NCBI GenBank assembly: GCA_964584135.1
Contig: CAZOYN010000015.1
Coordinates: forward strand, 1 to 19,424
Length of the DNA: 19,424 nt
Source: CAZOYN01 sp964584135
GTDB taxonomy: Bacteria; Patescibacteriota; Saccharimonadia; Saccharimonadales; UBA4665
Reading direction: 5' to 3'
Made by a program: the position numbers and the translations under genes. Shown piece by piece: positions 1 through 6,073 of this stretch. The notes below the pieces were generated by a model, which saw nothing but the letters and a program-made list of their open reading frames with translations, was not told the origin of the DNA and did no database searches. Each line of letters starts with the position of its first letter. Positions within the stretch are counted from its first letter, which is position 1.

Positions 1-491
1 TACGGTTCGTCAAAACTATCAAAAAAGTGGCGGGCAGCCAAAAAACAGATCAGGCCGGTGGCCACGGTGAGCACGTAGACTGCCTGGCCGGGCCATACCA
101 GGTACAGCGCCATCAGGGCGCACAGCTGGCCAATAAAGGCCTGGGTGGAGACCATCATAATGCCAGTCGCCGGCTTGATCACAATGAGCCAGATGGCATA
201 CAGCACCGCATAGGCTATCTGTAACAAGACGCTGCCGGCGTGCGCCATAAACAGCACGATTGACAGGCCCACCATTAAATCCACCGCGCTGGCGCGGATA
301 TTGGCTGGCCAGAAACGAAGTCGTACAGCAAACATCCGCCATTTACTTAACACCACGATGCTTAAAGCCAGCTGAGCAAAATTCAACTGGACTAAAATAA
401 AGATTATAACTGGCAGGACAACTAGTAACGCTAGGTGCAACAGCTGTCCAAAGCCACTCGCGGGCTTTAATTTACTGAGAATTGGCCTCAT
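1..491 (-). CDS. Multi-pass membrane protein, function unknown (3' end beyond left edge)
   Basis: I translated this frame by hand; 163 codons are visible and it stays open to the left edge. The protein begins MRPILSKLKPASGFGQLLHL and is very hydrophobic. Likely membrane segments lie near residues 18-50 (probably two passes), 67-98, 102-128 and 132-150, with a basic stretch KWRMFAVRLRFW near 51-62 between them. The ATG at 491 is the first start after an in-frame stop and is preceded by an AGGTAG ribosome-binding-like sequence. The start overlaps the last 20 bases of the LCP gene upstream, so the two are probably cotranscribed and translationally coupled. I recognise no family. An overlapping frame at 19-342 is open too, but it is rich in Cys, Arg and His and reads like a shadow. 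The role is unknown; the pairing with a cell-wall ligase suggests envelope work, by inference only. Confidence 0.75.
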   Translation of the reverse strand, partial: MRPILSKLKPASGFGQLLHLALLVVLPVIIFILVQLNFAQLALSIVVLSKWRMFAVRLRFWPANIRASAVDLMVGLSIVLFMAHAGSVLLQIAYAVLYAIWLIVIKPATGIMMVSTQAFIGQLCALMALYLVWPGQAVYVLTVATGLICFLAARHFFDSFDEP

Positions 492-2034
492 CGCTACCTA
501 CTATGATAACAAAATCCGCGCCATTCGTCTGGATGGTGTTGTCCGGCATGGTAGTCACTGCCGTTGTCTTAAAGCGCTGCTCGAGATAGTGGCGGGTGTA
601 TTTATCCTGGCCATGGCTCAGGTCAATCAGCATCGTTTGGGTCCAGCCGCTGGTGGGCGTACTGGCAGCACCGATGACATTATAGCCGTACTGCTTGAGT
701 TCGTCGGCTTTGGCAGTTGCCAGGCCCGGCAGCGTGGTGCCATTCAGCACCAGCACTTTAGCGTTTTCCTTAGTAATATAGCCATCCTTGAGCTGTGTCT
801 TAATGAAGTTCTGGATCTCGCTGTAGTTGAACATCCCGGCCTTCGGTTGGACGGTAGACTGGCCATTAACCGCTGCCGTGGTCACGAAGCTGTTGGGTGG
901 ATCAGTAAAACCGCTCGAGCTCGTGTTCGTCTCGCTAATATTTTTGACGATACTGTACAGCCGCGACGCGTCACCCAGGCTGAGGTCAGTCTGCACATTA
1001 TTGCCAAAGGTGTTCATTAAGCTGGCTATTTTAAGTGGGTTGCTCAATGTGCCCAGGCTATCGACTTTAGCCTTCAGGGCCAGGAGCACGCTACGCTGCC
1101 GCAGGCCGCGGGCAAAGTCGCTGGTGGTTTCGCGCGAGCGGACATATATGAGCGCGTGTTTGCCGTCAAAGGCCTGCACGCCAGCCTTAGCGAGCACTGG
1201 ATTGTTAGCGTTTTCCCAAGCCATGGTCGGGTCTACCAGGTCGGTTGGTACGTTGACCGTCACGCCGCCAACAGTGTCTACCCCCTGCTGGAAGGCTTGG
1301 AAGTCGACCAGCAGGTTGTAGTGGATGTTGATGCCCAGCACGTCCTCAACTACCTGGTCGGCCGCGTCAAAGCCGGCTGAGATGGCCTTGGGGTCAGTAC
1401 TGCCAGGGGCGACTTTGTGCAAGTATGCAAACTCACCGGTTTCCCAGGCAGCGTTAATCTTCGTGCTCGTGCCGTTGACTTTCACCCAGAGGTCACGGGG
1501 GATACTTATTAGCACCGAGGTGTGGTTAACCGGGTCGATGCTGGCCAGCATCATGGTGTCGGTCAGGTCCGGCCCATCGTGGTTGCCGCCACCCCGGCCC
1601 AGGACTAACAAGTTGATGCGGCCAGCGCCCTCACCTTTTAATAAGGCAGGGTCAACATTGGCCTTGAGCGCTGCCGCCGTCCCCGTCGTACCACGGAAAA
1701 CCTTGTGTAACTTCATAAAACCCTGCGAAAATAGCAGGCCGCCAATACCCACCACGGCAATCAACACAACAGCTAGGCCGCGAAACGCCCAGGTGCGCAC
1801 ATTACGCCACAGGCTATGCTTGAGTACCATTTGGCCAGCCCAGTGGAGACTTTCCTGGCCGGGTAGACCCATATCAATCGGATTCGGCGGCGGCGATGGT
1901 ACCTGCTGGACGGGGACGGCCGACGGGCGGCGCGCCGAAACAGCCCTTAGCCCATCGACAGAACCCCCAAGGGATGGTTTTGCTATTTGGCGCACTGTTT
2001 GTATTTGACGCCGTTTAAATCGGGACGCATCCAT
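472..2034 (-). CDS. LytR-CpsA-Psr (LCP) family cell-wall ligase with LytR_C domain
   Basis: 520 residues. LCP proteins transfer undecaprenyl-linked glycopolymers onto peptidoglycan or other surface acceptors outside the membrane. The N-terminus (about 1-80) is basic and proline-containing and should be cytoplasmic; one membrane helix lies near 84-104. The LCP catalytic domain follows, with its usual motifs: NLLVLGRGGG...DLTDTM (141-161), SIPRDLWV (177-184), KINAAW (192-197) and RSRETTSDFARGLRQR (299-314), which supply the basic and acidic residues that bind the lipid pyrophosphate. A LytR_C region near 410-515 starts AKVLVLNGTTLPGLA. I chose the ATG at 2034. An in-frame GTG at 2046 abuts a -10 element (2048-2053) and would lie upstream of the expected transcript start. 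The acceptor and polymer cannot be read from sequence. The next gene on the strand is a membrane protein that overlaps it by 20 bases. Confidence 0.93.
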   Translation of the reverse strand: MDASRFKRRQIQTVRQIAKPSLGGSVDGLRAVSARRPSAVPVQQVPSPPPNPIDMGLPGQESLHWAGQMVLKHSLWRNVRTWAFRGLAVVLIAVVGIGGLLFSQGFMKLHKVFRGTTGTAAALKANVDPALLKGEGAGRINLLVLGRGGGNHDGPDLTDTMMLASIDPVNHTSVLISIPRDLWVKVNGTSTKINAAWETGEFAYLHKVAPGSTDPKAISAGFDAADQVVEDVLGINIHYNLLVDFQAFQQGVDTVGGVTVNVPTDLVDPTMAWENANNPVLAKAGVQAFDGKHALIYVRSRETTSDFARGLRQRSVLLALKAKVDSLGTLSNPLKIASLMNTFGNNVQTDLSLGDASRLYSIVKNISETNTSSSGFTDPPNSFVTTAAVNGQSTVQPKAGMFNYSEIQNFIKTQLKDGYITKENAKVLVLNGTTLPGLATAKADELKQYGYNVIGAASTPTSGWTQTMLIDLSHGQDKYTRHYLEQRFKTTAVTTMPDNTIQTNGADFVIIVGSDEANSQ

Positions 2035-2047
2035 CTCGTTCCCCACA

Positions 2048-2056
2048 AGTATATCA
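2048..2056 (-). promoter_or_regulatory. Extended -10 promoter for the LCP gene
   Basis: On the minus strand the sequence reads TG-A-TATACT, an extended -10 element. Thirteen bases separate it from the ATG at 2034, giving a predicted leader of about six bases. No good -35 is visible. The element lies between the divergent lepB start and the LCP start. Confidence 0.6.
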
Positions 2057-2069
2057 TAAGCACTACCTG

Positions 2070-2078
2070 TGCTATAGT
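2070..2078 (+). promoter_or_regulatory. Extended -10 promoter for lepB
   Basis: The plus strand reads TG-C-TATAGT, with 8 bases between it and the lepB ATG at 2087. Transcription would start at or within two bases of the ATG, so the mRNA is probably leaderless. A GGAGG at 2079-2083 resembles a Shine-Dalgarno site but would fall upstream of the predicted transcript start. The position of a -35 (2050-2055) overlaps the -10 of the divergent LCP promoter. Confidence 0.6.
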
Positions 2079-2086
2079 GGAGGCCT

Positions 2087-2788
2087 ATGGATACTGAGCT
2101 CCATCAGCCGCCCGACACGCTACCGCCTCCCGTTCCACCCGCGAACCCCACCCAGCCACCGATTACCCTGATTCCGTCTACCGCGCCACCGGCTCCCGAG
2201 GAACCACTCCGCCAGCCCTGGTGGCACGAGGTTTTTTCGACCGCCGGCATCCTCGTGACGGCCCTGCTGGTGGCCTTATTAATGATTGCCTTCGTCTTCC
2301 GCTCTTACCAAGTCGACGGCCCGAGCATGCAAAACACTCTCCAAAACGCCGACAAGTTGATCATTTGGAAGGTGCCGCGCACCTGGGCCCGCATCACCCG
2401 ACACGCCTACATCCCCAATCGGGGTGACATTATTGTGTTCAGTGAAAGCGGCCTCAGCCAGTTTGGCCAAGAAGACACCAAGCAGCTGATCAAGCGGGTT
2501 ATAGCCTTACCTGGCGAGCGCGTCGTGGTCAACAGCGGTAAGATTACCATCTATAACAAGCAATTCCCTCATGGTTTTGCCCCGGACCAGAGCCTGCCCT
2601 ATGGCAAAAACATCCCTGACACCTCTGGTGACATCGATCTCACGCTACACGCTAACCAGATTTTTGTCTGCGGCGACAACCGGCCAGATTCACTGGATTC
2701 CCGGGCTTTCGGCCCAATTGACGCAAGCCAAGTGATCGGTAAACTCGTGCTCCGCGTTTTCCCGGTCAGTCAAGCCAAAACCTTCTAG
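2087..2788 (+). CDS. lepB: Signal peptidase I
   Basis: 233 residues. This membrane serine-lysine protease removes signal peptides from proteins exported by Sec or Tat. The first 45 residues are proline-rich and presumably cytoplasmic. One membrane helix spans about 52-72. The S26 motifs follow in order: GPSMQNTL (78-85) with nucleophile Ser80, IKRVIALPGE (135-144) with the general base Lys136, and GDNRPDSLDSRAFG (196-209). The usual proline of the SMxPTL box is Asn here (SMQNTL), while both catalytic residues are present. The gene diverges from the LCP gene and is followed after 21 bases by parB, which carries its own promoter. Substrates in this window would include the giant secreted protein (AHA at 64-66) and the DUF2207-like protein (VEA near 25). 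Confidence 0.95.
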   Translation: MDTELHQPPDTLPPPVPPANPTQPPITLIPSTAPPAPEEPLRQPWWHEVFSTAGILVTALLVALLMIAFVFRSYQVDGPSMQNTLQNADKLIIWKVPRTWARITRHAYIPNRGDIIVFSESGLSQFGQEDTKQLIKRVIALPGERVVVNSGKITIYNKQFPHGFAPDQSLPYGKNIPDTSGDIDLTLHANQIFVCGDNRPDSLDSRAFGPIDASQVIGKLVLRVFPVSQAKTF

Positions 2789-2793
2789 CCATA

Positions 2794-2802
2794 TGGTATA
2801 GT
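2794..2802 (+). promoter_or_regulatory. Extended -10 promoter for parB
   Basis: The plus strand reads TG-G-TATAGT, with 7 bases between it and the parB ATG at 2810. Normal start-site spacing puts +1 at 2809-2810, so the mRNA would begin at the start codon. It sits in the 21-base gap after the lepB stop and has no clear -35. Confidence 0.6.
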
Positions 2803-2809
2803 TTAAGGT

Positions 2810-3673
2810 ATGCGCCAGACACCAAAACGAGGGTTAGGCCGGGGGTTTGAGGCCCTTTTACCGACCGATTTCGATAAATCCCTGCTATTGAGCCCCGAAG
2901 ACCGGGTCGAAAAAATTCCCGTCGATAAGCTGCTGCCTAACCCGCAGCAGCCGCGCAAGCATTTTGACGACACTTCGCTGCACGAACTAGCCGCCTCTAT
3001 TAAGCGCTTTGGGGTAGTCCAGCCGCTGGTGGTTACCCCCGTCAAAGACGGCACATATACCCTGATTGCCGGTGAGCGCCGCTTACGGGCTGCCAAGCTA
3101 GCCGGACTTGGTACGGTGCCAGCCATTATCCGCAGCCACCAAGAACTTGAGCAATTGGAAATTGCCCTGATTGAAAACGTCCAGCGCGTCGACCTCGGCC
3201 CGCTGGAGCAAGCCGTCAGCATCGAGCGTCTGCACCAGCAGTTCAACTTATCTTACGAAACCATTGCCCAGCGCTTGGGCAAAGCCACTTCTACTATTAG
3301 TAATACCGTCCGCTTGCTGCAGTTGCCGGAAGCCGCCCGCGAGGCCTTGGCCGCCGGCGCCATTAGCGAAGGCCATGCCCGTGCCCTGCTGGCCATTAAA
3401 AATGATCCGGAACGCCAGGCCTACCTCCTCAAAACCATCATCGACCAGGGGTGGAATGTCCGCCAAGCGGAACGCTTCGTGGTGAGCGTCAAGGCCGGCA
3501 CCAAAGATACCAGCAAAGTCCACGAGCACGTCAGCACCGAAACACCCGCCACCAAGACCTTGGCCAAAAAGCTCGGCACGCCGGTGCACATCCGCCGCAT
3601 GGCCAAAGGCGGCAAACTGGAAATCAGCTTCAAGACTGACGCCGAACTCGACCGCCTACTCAACCTGTTTTAA
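2810..3673 (+). CDS. parB: ParB/Spo0J chromosome-partitioning protein
   Basis: 287 residues, the usual length for a chromosomal ParB. It should bind centromere-like parS sites, spread as a CTP-dependent clamp, and be moved by ParA during segregation. Visible in order are the N-terminal ParA-contact motif RGLGRGFEALLP (7-18), box I NPQQPR (44-49), the CTP-binding GERRLRAA (88-95), IENVQR (121-126), a helix-turn-helix near LSYETIAQRLGKATSTISNT (147-166), and a C-terminal dimerisation part ending DRLLNLF. It has its own leaderless-type promoter. Its stop codon overlaps that of parA in the opposite direction, so the pair is convergent, not the usual parA-parB operon. I found no perfect copy of the common parS palindrome (a 16-mer centred on CACGTG) in the window. 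Confidence 0.96.
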   Translation: MRQTPKRGLGRGFEALLPTDFDKSLLLSPEDRVEKIPVDKLLPNPQQPRKHFDDTSLHELAASIKRFGVVQPLVVTPVKDGTYTLIAGERRLRAAKLAGLGTVPAIIRSHQELEQLEIALIENVQRVDLGPLEQAVSIERLHQQFNLSYETIAQRLGKATSTISNTVRLLQLPEAAREALAAGAISEGHARALLAIKNDPERQAYLLKTIIDQGWNVRQAERFVVSVKAGTKDTSKVHEHVSTETPATKTLAKKLGTPVHIRRMAKGGKLEISFKTDAELDRLLNLF

Positions 3674-4431
3674 GAAACGGTGCGGTCGCGGACTTCGCGG
3701 GCCAGAGATTTATACGCCCGGGCGCCCTTGCTCCACTTATCGTGTTCAAAGATGGTCCGACCGTAACTTGGCGCCTCGGCCAGTCGTACGTTACGCGGTA
3801 CTACGGTCTTGAATAATTTGTCGCCAAAATACTGGGCCACCTCGGCTTGGACTTGCTCGCTCAAAGAATTGCGCTTATCAAACATGGTCAAGGCAATGCC
3901 TAGCAGATCGAGATTAGGGTTAGTACTGGCTTTCACCGCTTGGATGGTATGCAATAATTGGCTCAACCCTTCGAGCGCATAATACTCAGCCTGCACCGGG
4001 ATTAACACCGAATGGGCCGCGGTTAAGGCGTTAATCGTTAGCAATCCGAGCGACGGCGGACAGTCCACCAAAATGTAATCATACCTGGCTGATTGCAGTG
4101 CCCGGCTGAGGGCGAACTCTCGTTGGGCCTGTCCAACCAGCTCCACCTCGGCTCCGGCTAAGTCGGCGTTGGCCGGTAATATGAATAATTGTGCGACATT
4201 GGTTTCTTGCACCACGGCTGGCAATGATGCCCCGCCAAGCAACACATCATAGGTTGTTTGTCCGGCCTGTTTGGGAATGCCGAGTCCACTAGTGGCATTG
4301 CCCTGCGGATCCAGATCCACCAGCAACACGCTGGTTTTGGGGCCAGCCAACTGGGCGGCCAGATTTATAGCCGTGGTCGTCTTGCCTACCCCACCTTTTT
4401 GATTTACCACCGCAAGTATTGTTTGTGTCAT
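3670..4431 (-). CDS. parA: ParA/Soj-type partition ATPase
   Basis: 253 residues. This deviant Walker ATPase binds DNA non-specifically in its ATP form and drives movement of ParB-parS complexes. It shows KGGVGKTT (12-19) with the signature lysine, VDLDPQGNATSGLG (38-51) and the Walker B strand ILVDCPPSLG (120-129). It has no N-terminal helix-turn-helix, as expected for a chromosomal (Soj-like, type Ib size) protein. The frame is open upstream to a GTG at 4470, but that extension contains the promoter -10, and MTQTILAVVNQKGG is the normal ParA beginning, so I chose the ATG at 4431. A GGGGAG sequence precedes it by five bases. It is convergent with parB: both stops are made from the TTAA at 3670-3673. 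Confidence 0.96.
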   Translation of the reverse strand: MTQTILAVVNQKGGVGKTTTAINLAAQLAGPKTSVLLVDLDPQGNATSGLGIPKQAGQTTYDVLLGGASLPAVVQETNVAQLFILPANADLAGAEVELVGQAQREFALSRALQSARYDYILVDCPPSLGLLTINALTAAHSVLIPVQAEYYALEGLSQLLHTIQAVKASTNPNLDLLGIALTMFDKRNSLSEQVQAEVAQYFGDKLFKTVVPRNVRLAEAPSYGRTIFEHDKWSKGARAYKSLAREVRDRTVS

Positions 4432-4446
4432 CAATGCTCCCCGCCC

Positions 4447-4455
4447 AGTATAGCA
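4447..4455 (-). promoter_or_regulatory. Extended -10 promoter for parA
   Basis: The minus strand reads TG-C-TATACT, with 15 bases to the ATG at 4431. The predicted transcript starts near 4440 and would carry GGAG at its very 5' end, so the leader is about nine bases and keeps a short ribosome site. No convincing -35 is visible. Confidence 0.55.
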
Positions 4456-4509
4456 TCCCTCCCCTATCACTGAGTATAACCGTTGGTGGCTAGCCGTATA
4501 ATGCTAGTT

Positions 4510-4635
4510 CTAGACTAACTTCTGTACGGGGTCGTTGATGATCAGCCGGCGCAGCTCCTCTTGGTGCTTACGCTCCACACGAGAGAGCTGTTTCAGCAAA
4601 CGGTCGTCTTGCGGCTTTTTTTTGAGTGGTTTCAT
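4510..4635 (-). CDS. Small basic helical protein, 41 residues, unknown function
   Basis: I read this frame by hand. The protein begins MKPLKKKPQDDRLLKQLSRV and ends NDPVQKLV. It is highly charged, lysine-rich at the start, then shows a heptad-like pattern of Leu/Val/Ile (L13, L14, L17, V20, L28, L31, I32) among Arg, Lys, Glu and Gln, which suggests one amphipathic or coiled-coil helix. There is no membrane segment. A good promoter (4687-4715) lies upstream with a predicted leader of about 45 bases; I see no Shine-Dalgarno site. The stop TAG is 78 bases from the parA start, which has its own promoter. I do not recognise it. Possible roles are a nucleic-acid-binding or ribosome-associated small protein, or a partner of ParA, but these are guesses from charge and position. 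It could be a chance frame, though composition and promoter favour a gene. Confidence 0.55.
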   Translation of the reverse strand: MKPLKKKPQDDRLLKQLSRVERKHQEELRRLIINDPVQKLV

Positions 4636-4686
4636 TGTTTTTGGATTTTGGTTGAGCGTTTTTATTCGTCAATAAACGTTAGCTTT

Positions 4687-4715
4687 ATTTTATGCCTAAT
4701 TACCTCTGTTGTAAA
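4687..4715 (-). promoter_or_regulatory. Sigma-70-type promoter upstream of the 41-residue gene
   Basis: The minus strand has TTTACA (4715-4710), a 17-base spacer, and TAAAAT (4692-4687). Transcription would start near 4680, about 45 bases before the small ORF at 4635. The promoter begins 11 bases after the DUF2207-like gene ends. Confidence 0.55.
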
Positions 4716-4725
4716 GCGATTTTTG

Positions 4726-5538
4726 TCACATTTTGGTACTTTTATCTGGCCAGAACACATTATATATCTGGCCAACGGCCACCAGCACACTAATTGCGCC
4801 GAGGATGATTAAAATAATCGGTTTTAATAAAGATGCATGCTTATTGGTAAAAGTGTCTGGCGCAAAATCCAGCTTCATAACCAGTGCCTGGTGGGCTGGC
4901 ACCGGCCGGGAGCGGGCTGTAACAACAGTGGAATCAGCTGTTTGTTGGGCGCTGATCTGGCAATAGGCGGCGTTTTGGCTATTTAGAGAGGTGTAACAGC
5001 TGGGTTTTCCTTGCAATCGGGCCTGGAAACTGGCCGGTATGTACAGTGTGGCATCTACCATGTTAAAAGGCTGGCCCCAGCCCCGGCCGTTGACGTTGAG
5101 CAAGAACTCGTCCAGCTTGGTACTTAAGTTAATTACCCCTGTTGTTTGATAGGTGAGCTTGATGGTTTGCGGGCCGGATAGCGTAATAGCTGGGTCGCCG
5201 GTGGTCACCACCAGATCGCCAGAGGTATCGGTGCTGGTTTTATAAGGTACGGGGTCACCGGCGGCATCGCGGACGTTGAGTATTTTGATATTAACCGAGT
5301 GGTTTTGGAAGCTTTTGGGCAGCTGGCGGGTTATGCCGGTAAAACCACTGGCTGGAAAGTCGGCCACGATGGTTTCTTCGGTGGTGAGCAGGCTCAGGCC
5401 GCGGCTATCGCGACTGAGGTGGTAGATACCGGTAAAGCTGTCGAAGTTGATCTGATTGGTGGCCGCTTCAACAGGGGTGGCAAGCCATAGGCTGGCCACG
5501 CCCAGCGCCAGCCCGAGGATCAGTCTAATATGTCTCAT
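4726..5538 (-). CDS. Exported DUF2207-like membrane protein (short form)
   Basis: 270 residues. A signal peptide is clear (MRHIRLILGLALGVASLWLA, likely cut after VEA near residue 25). Residues about 28-180 resemble the extracellular N-terminal part of DUF2207 proteins: an INFDSFTGIYHL strand, a LTTEETIVADFP stretch, FTGITRQLPKSF, and DEFLLNVNGRGWGQPF, which matches the family's D-E-x-x-x-N-x-x-G-x-x-W region. A single membrane helix lies near 238-259, followed by a short tail. Known DUF2207 proteins are usually longer, with further membrane helices and a Gly-rich C-terminus, so this is a short form. Its start overlaps the stop of the upstream gene in an ATGA (5535-5538), indicating translational coupling. 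The biochemical role of the family is unknown. In place it looks like an outward-facing, membrane-anchored partner of the surface module. Confidence 0.8.
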   Translation of the reverse strand: MRHIRLILGLALGVASLWLATPVEAATNQINFDSFTGIYHLSRDSRGLSLLTTEETIVADFPASGFTGITRQLPKSFQNHSVNIKILNVRDAAGDPVPYKTSTDTSGDLVVTTGDPAITLSGPQTIKLTYQTTGVINLSTKLDEFLLNVNGRGWGQPFNMVDATLYIPASFQARLQGKPSCYTSLNSQNAAYCQISAQQTADSTVVTARSRPVPAHQALVMKLDFAPDTFTNKHASLLKPIILIILGAISVLVAVGQIYNVFWPDKSTKM

Positions 5539-6056
5539 TTAGTCAGTTTTAAGGTCTCAAACAAGTCTTTCCACTGGGCATTGGTAAGCAGTTTGCTGGA
5601 GTGGGCAATAAGTAGTGTGCCGCCGCTGGCCAAAACGCCGGACTCCCCTGCCGGTGCCAGCGTGCCGGAATCCCAAAACTTCACTAAGGCTACCGGCCCG
5701 AGTTTGGTTTGGAACTGCGCGTAGGGGTGTAGCCCCAGTGCCGGGTAGTACACCTGGCTGCCCGAACCAAGGCTTTCGGGAGCGGGCTGCTCGGTAAAAA
5801 CAATGCTGTTGCCAGAGTCCATGATGCTAAAAGTAAGAGTTTTTTGGTCGGCTTGGTAATCATAACTGGTAGGTGTTATTTGGCTGGTTTTAGCAGGATA
5901 AATAACTTTGTAGCTAACCTGGCTTTTGATCTTTGGCGGCAAAGGGTTGCCACTAGTTCGAGAGGCAAAAAGCCCGACGATAGCGATGGCCACTATCAGA
6001 GATGCTAGGGCTATGAATAGTGTTTGTTTAGAAACCCTCGGGTATGGTAAGCGCAT
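5535..6056 (-). CDS. Membrane-anchored extracytoplasmic protein, unknown function
   Basis: 173 residues. One N-terminal membrane anchor lies near 12-31, after a short basic start (MRLPYPRVSK). The rest, beginning about residue 40, should face outward. It reads as a small beta-rich domain (VSYKVIYPAK, KTLTFSIMDSGNSIVFTEQP, GTLLIAHSSKLL) ending in a helix QWKDLFETLKLTK. I recognise no named family, though the layout resembles the small extracytoplasmic sensor-like domains found in many hypothetical proteins. It starts 17 bases after the giant gene ends, and its stop overlaps the next start in ATGA, so it sits in the middle of a three-gene run. A TATAAT at 6066-6071 could give it a separate, nearly leaderless transcript. 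Start ATG 6056 was chosen because it begins the anchor cleanly. Confidence 0.8.
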   Translation of the reverse strand: MRLPYPRVSKQTLFIALASLIVAIAIVGLFASRTSGNPLPPKIKSQVSYKVIYPAKTSQITPTSYDYQADQKTLTFSIMDSGNSIVFTEQPAPESLGSGSQVYYPALGLHPYAQFQTKLGPVALVKFWDSGTLAPAGESGVLASGGTLLIAHSSKLLTNAQWKDLFETLKLTK

Positions 6057-6065
6057 GTGACATTA

Positions 6066-6071
6066 ATTATA
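6066..6071 (-). promoter_or_regulatory. Possible internal -10 for the two downstream membrane genes
   Basis: The minus strand reads a perfect TATAAT straddling the gap just after the giant gene's TAG stop (6074-6076). Nine bases separate it from the ATG at 6056. No -35 or TG motif supports it, so it may be chance. If real, it would uncouple the small membrane proteins from the 10.8-kb gene. Confidence 0.35.
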
Positions 6072-6073
6072 AA

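Noticed and set aside
2035..2046. GTG start at 2046 for the LCP gene
   Set aside because: Only one base separates it from the -10 element, so it would be upstream of the expected transcript start.
4432..4470. N-terminal extension of parA starting at GTG 4470
   Set aside because: The extended -10 lies within it, and MTQTILAVVNQKGG is the normal ParA start.
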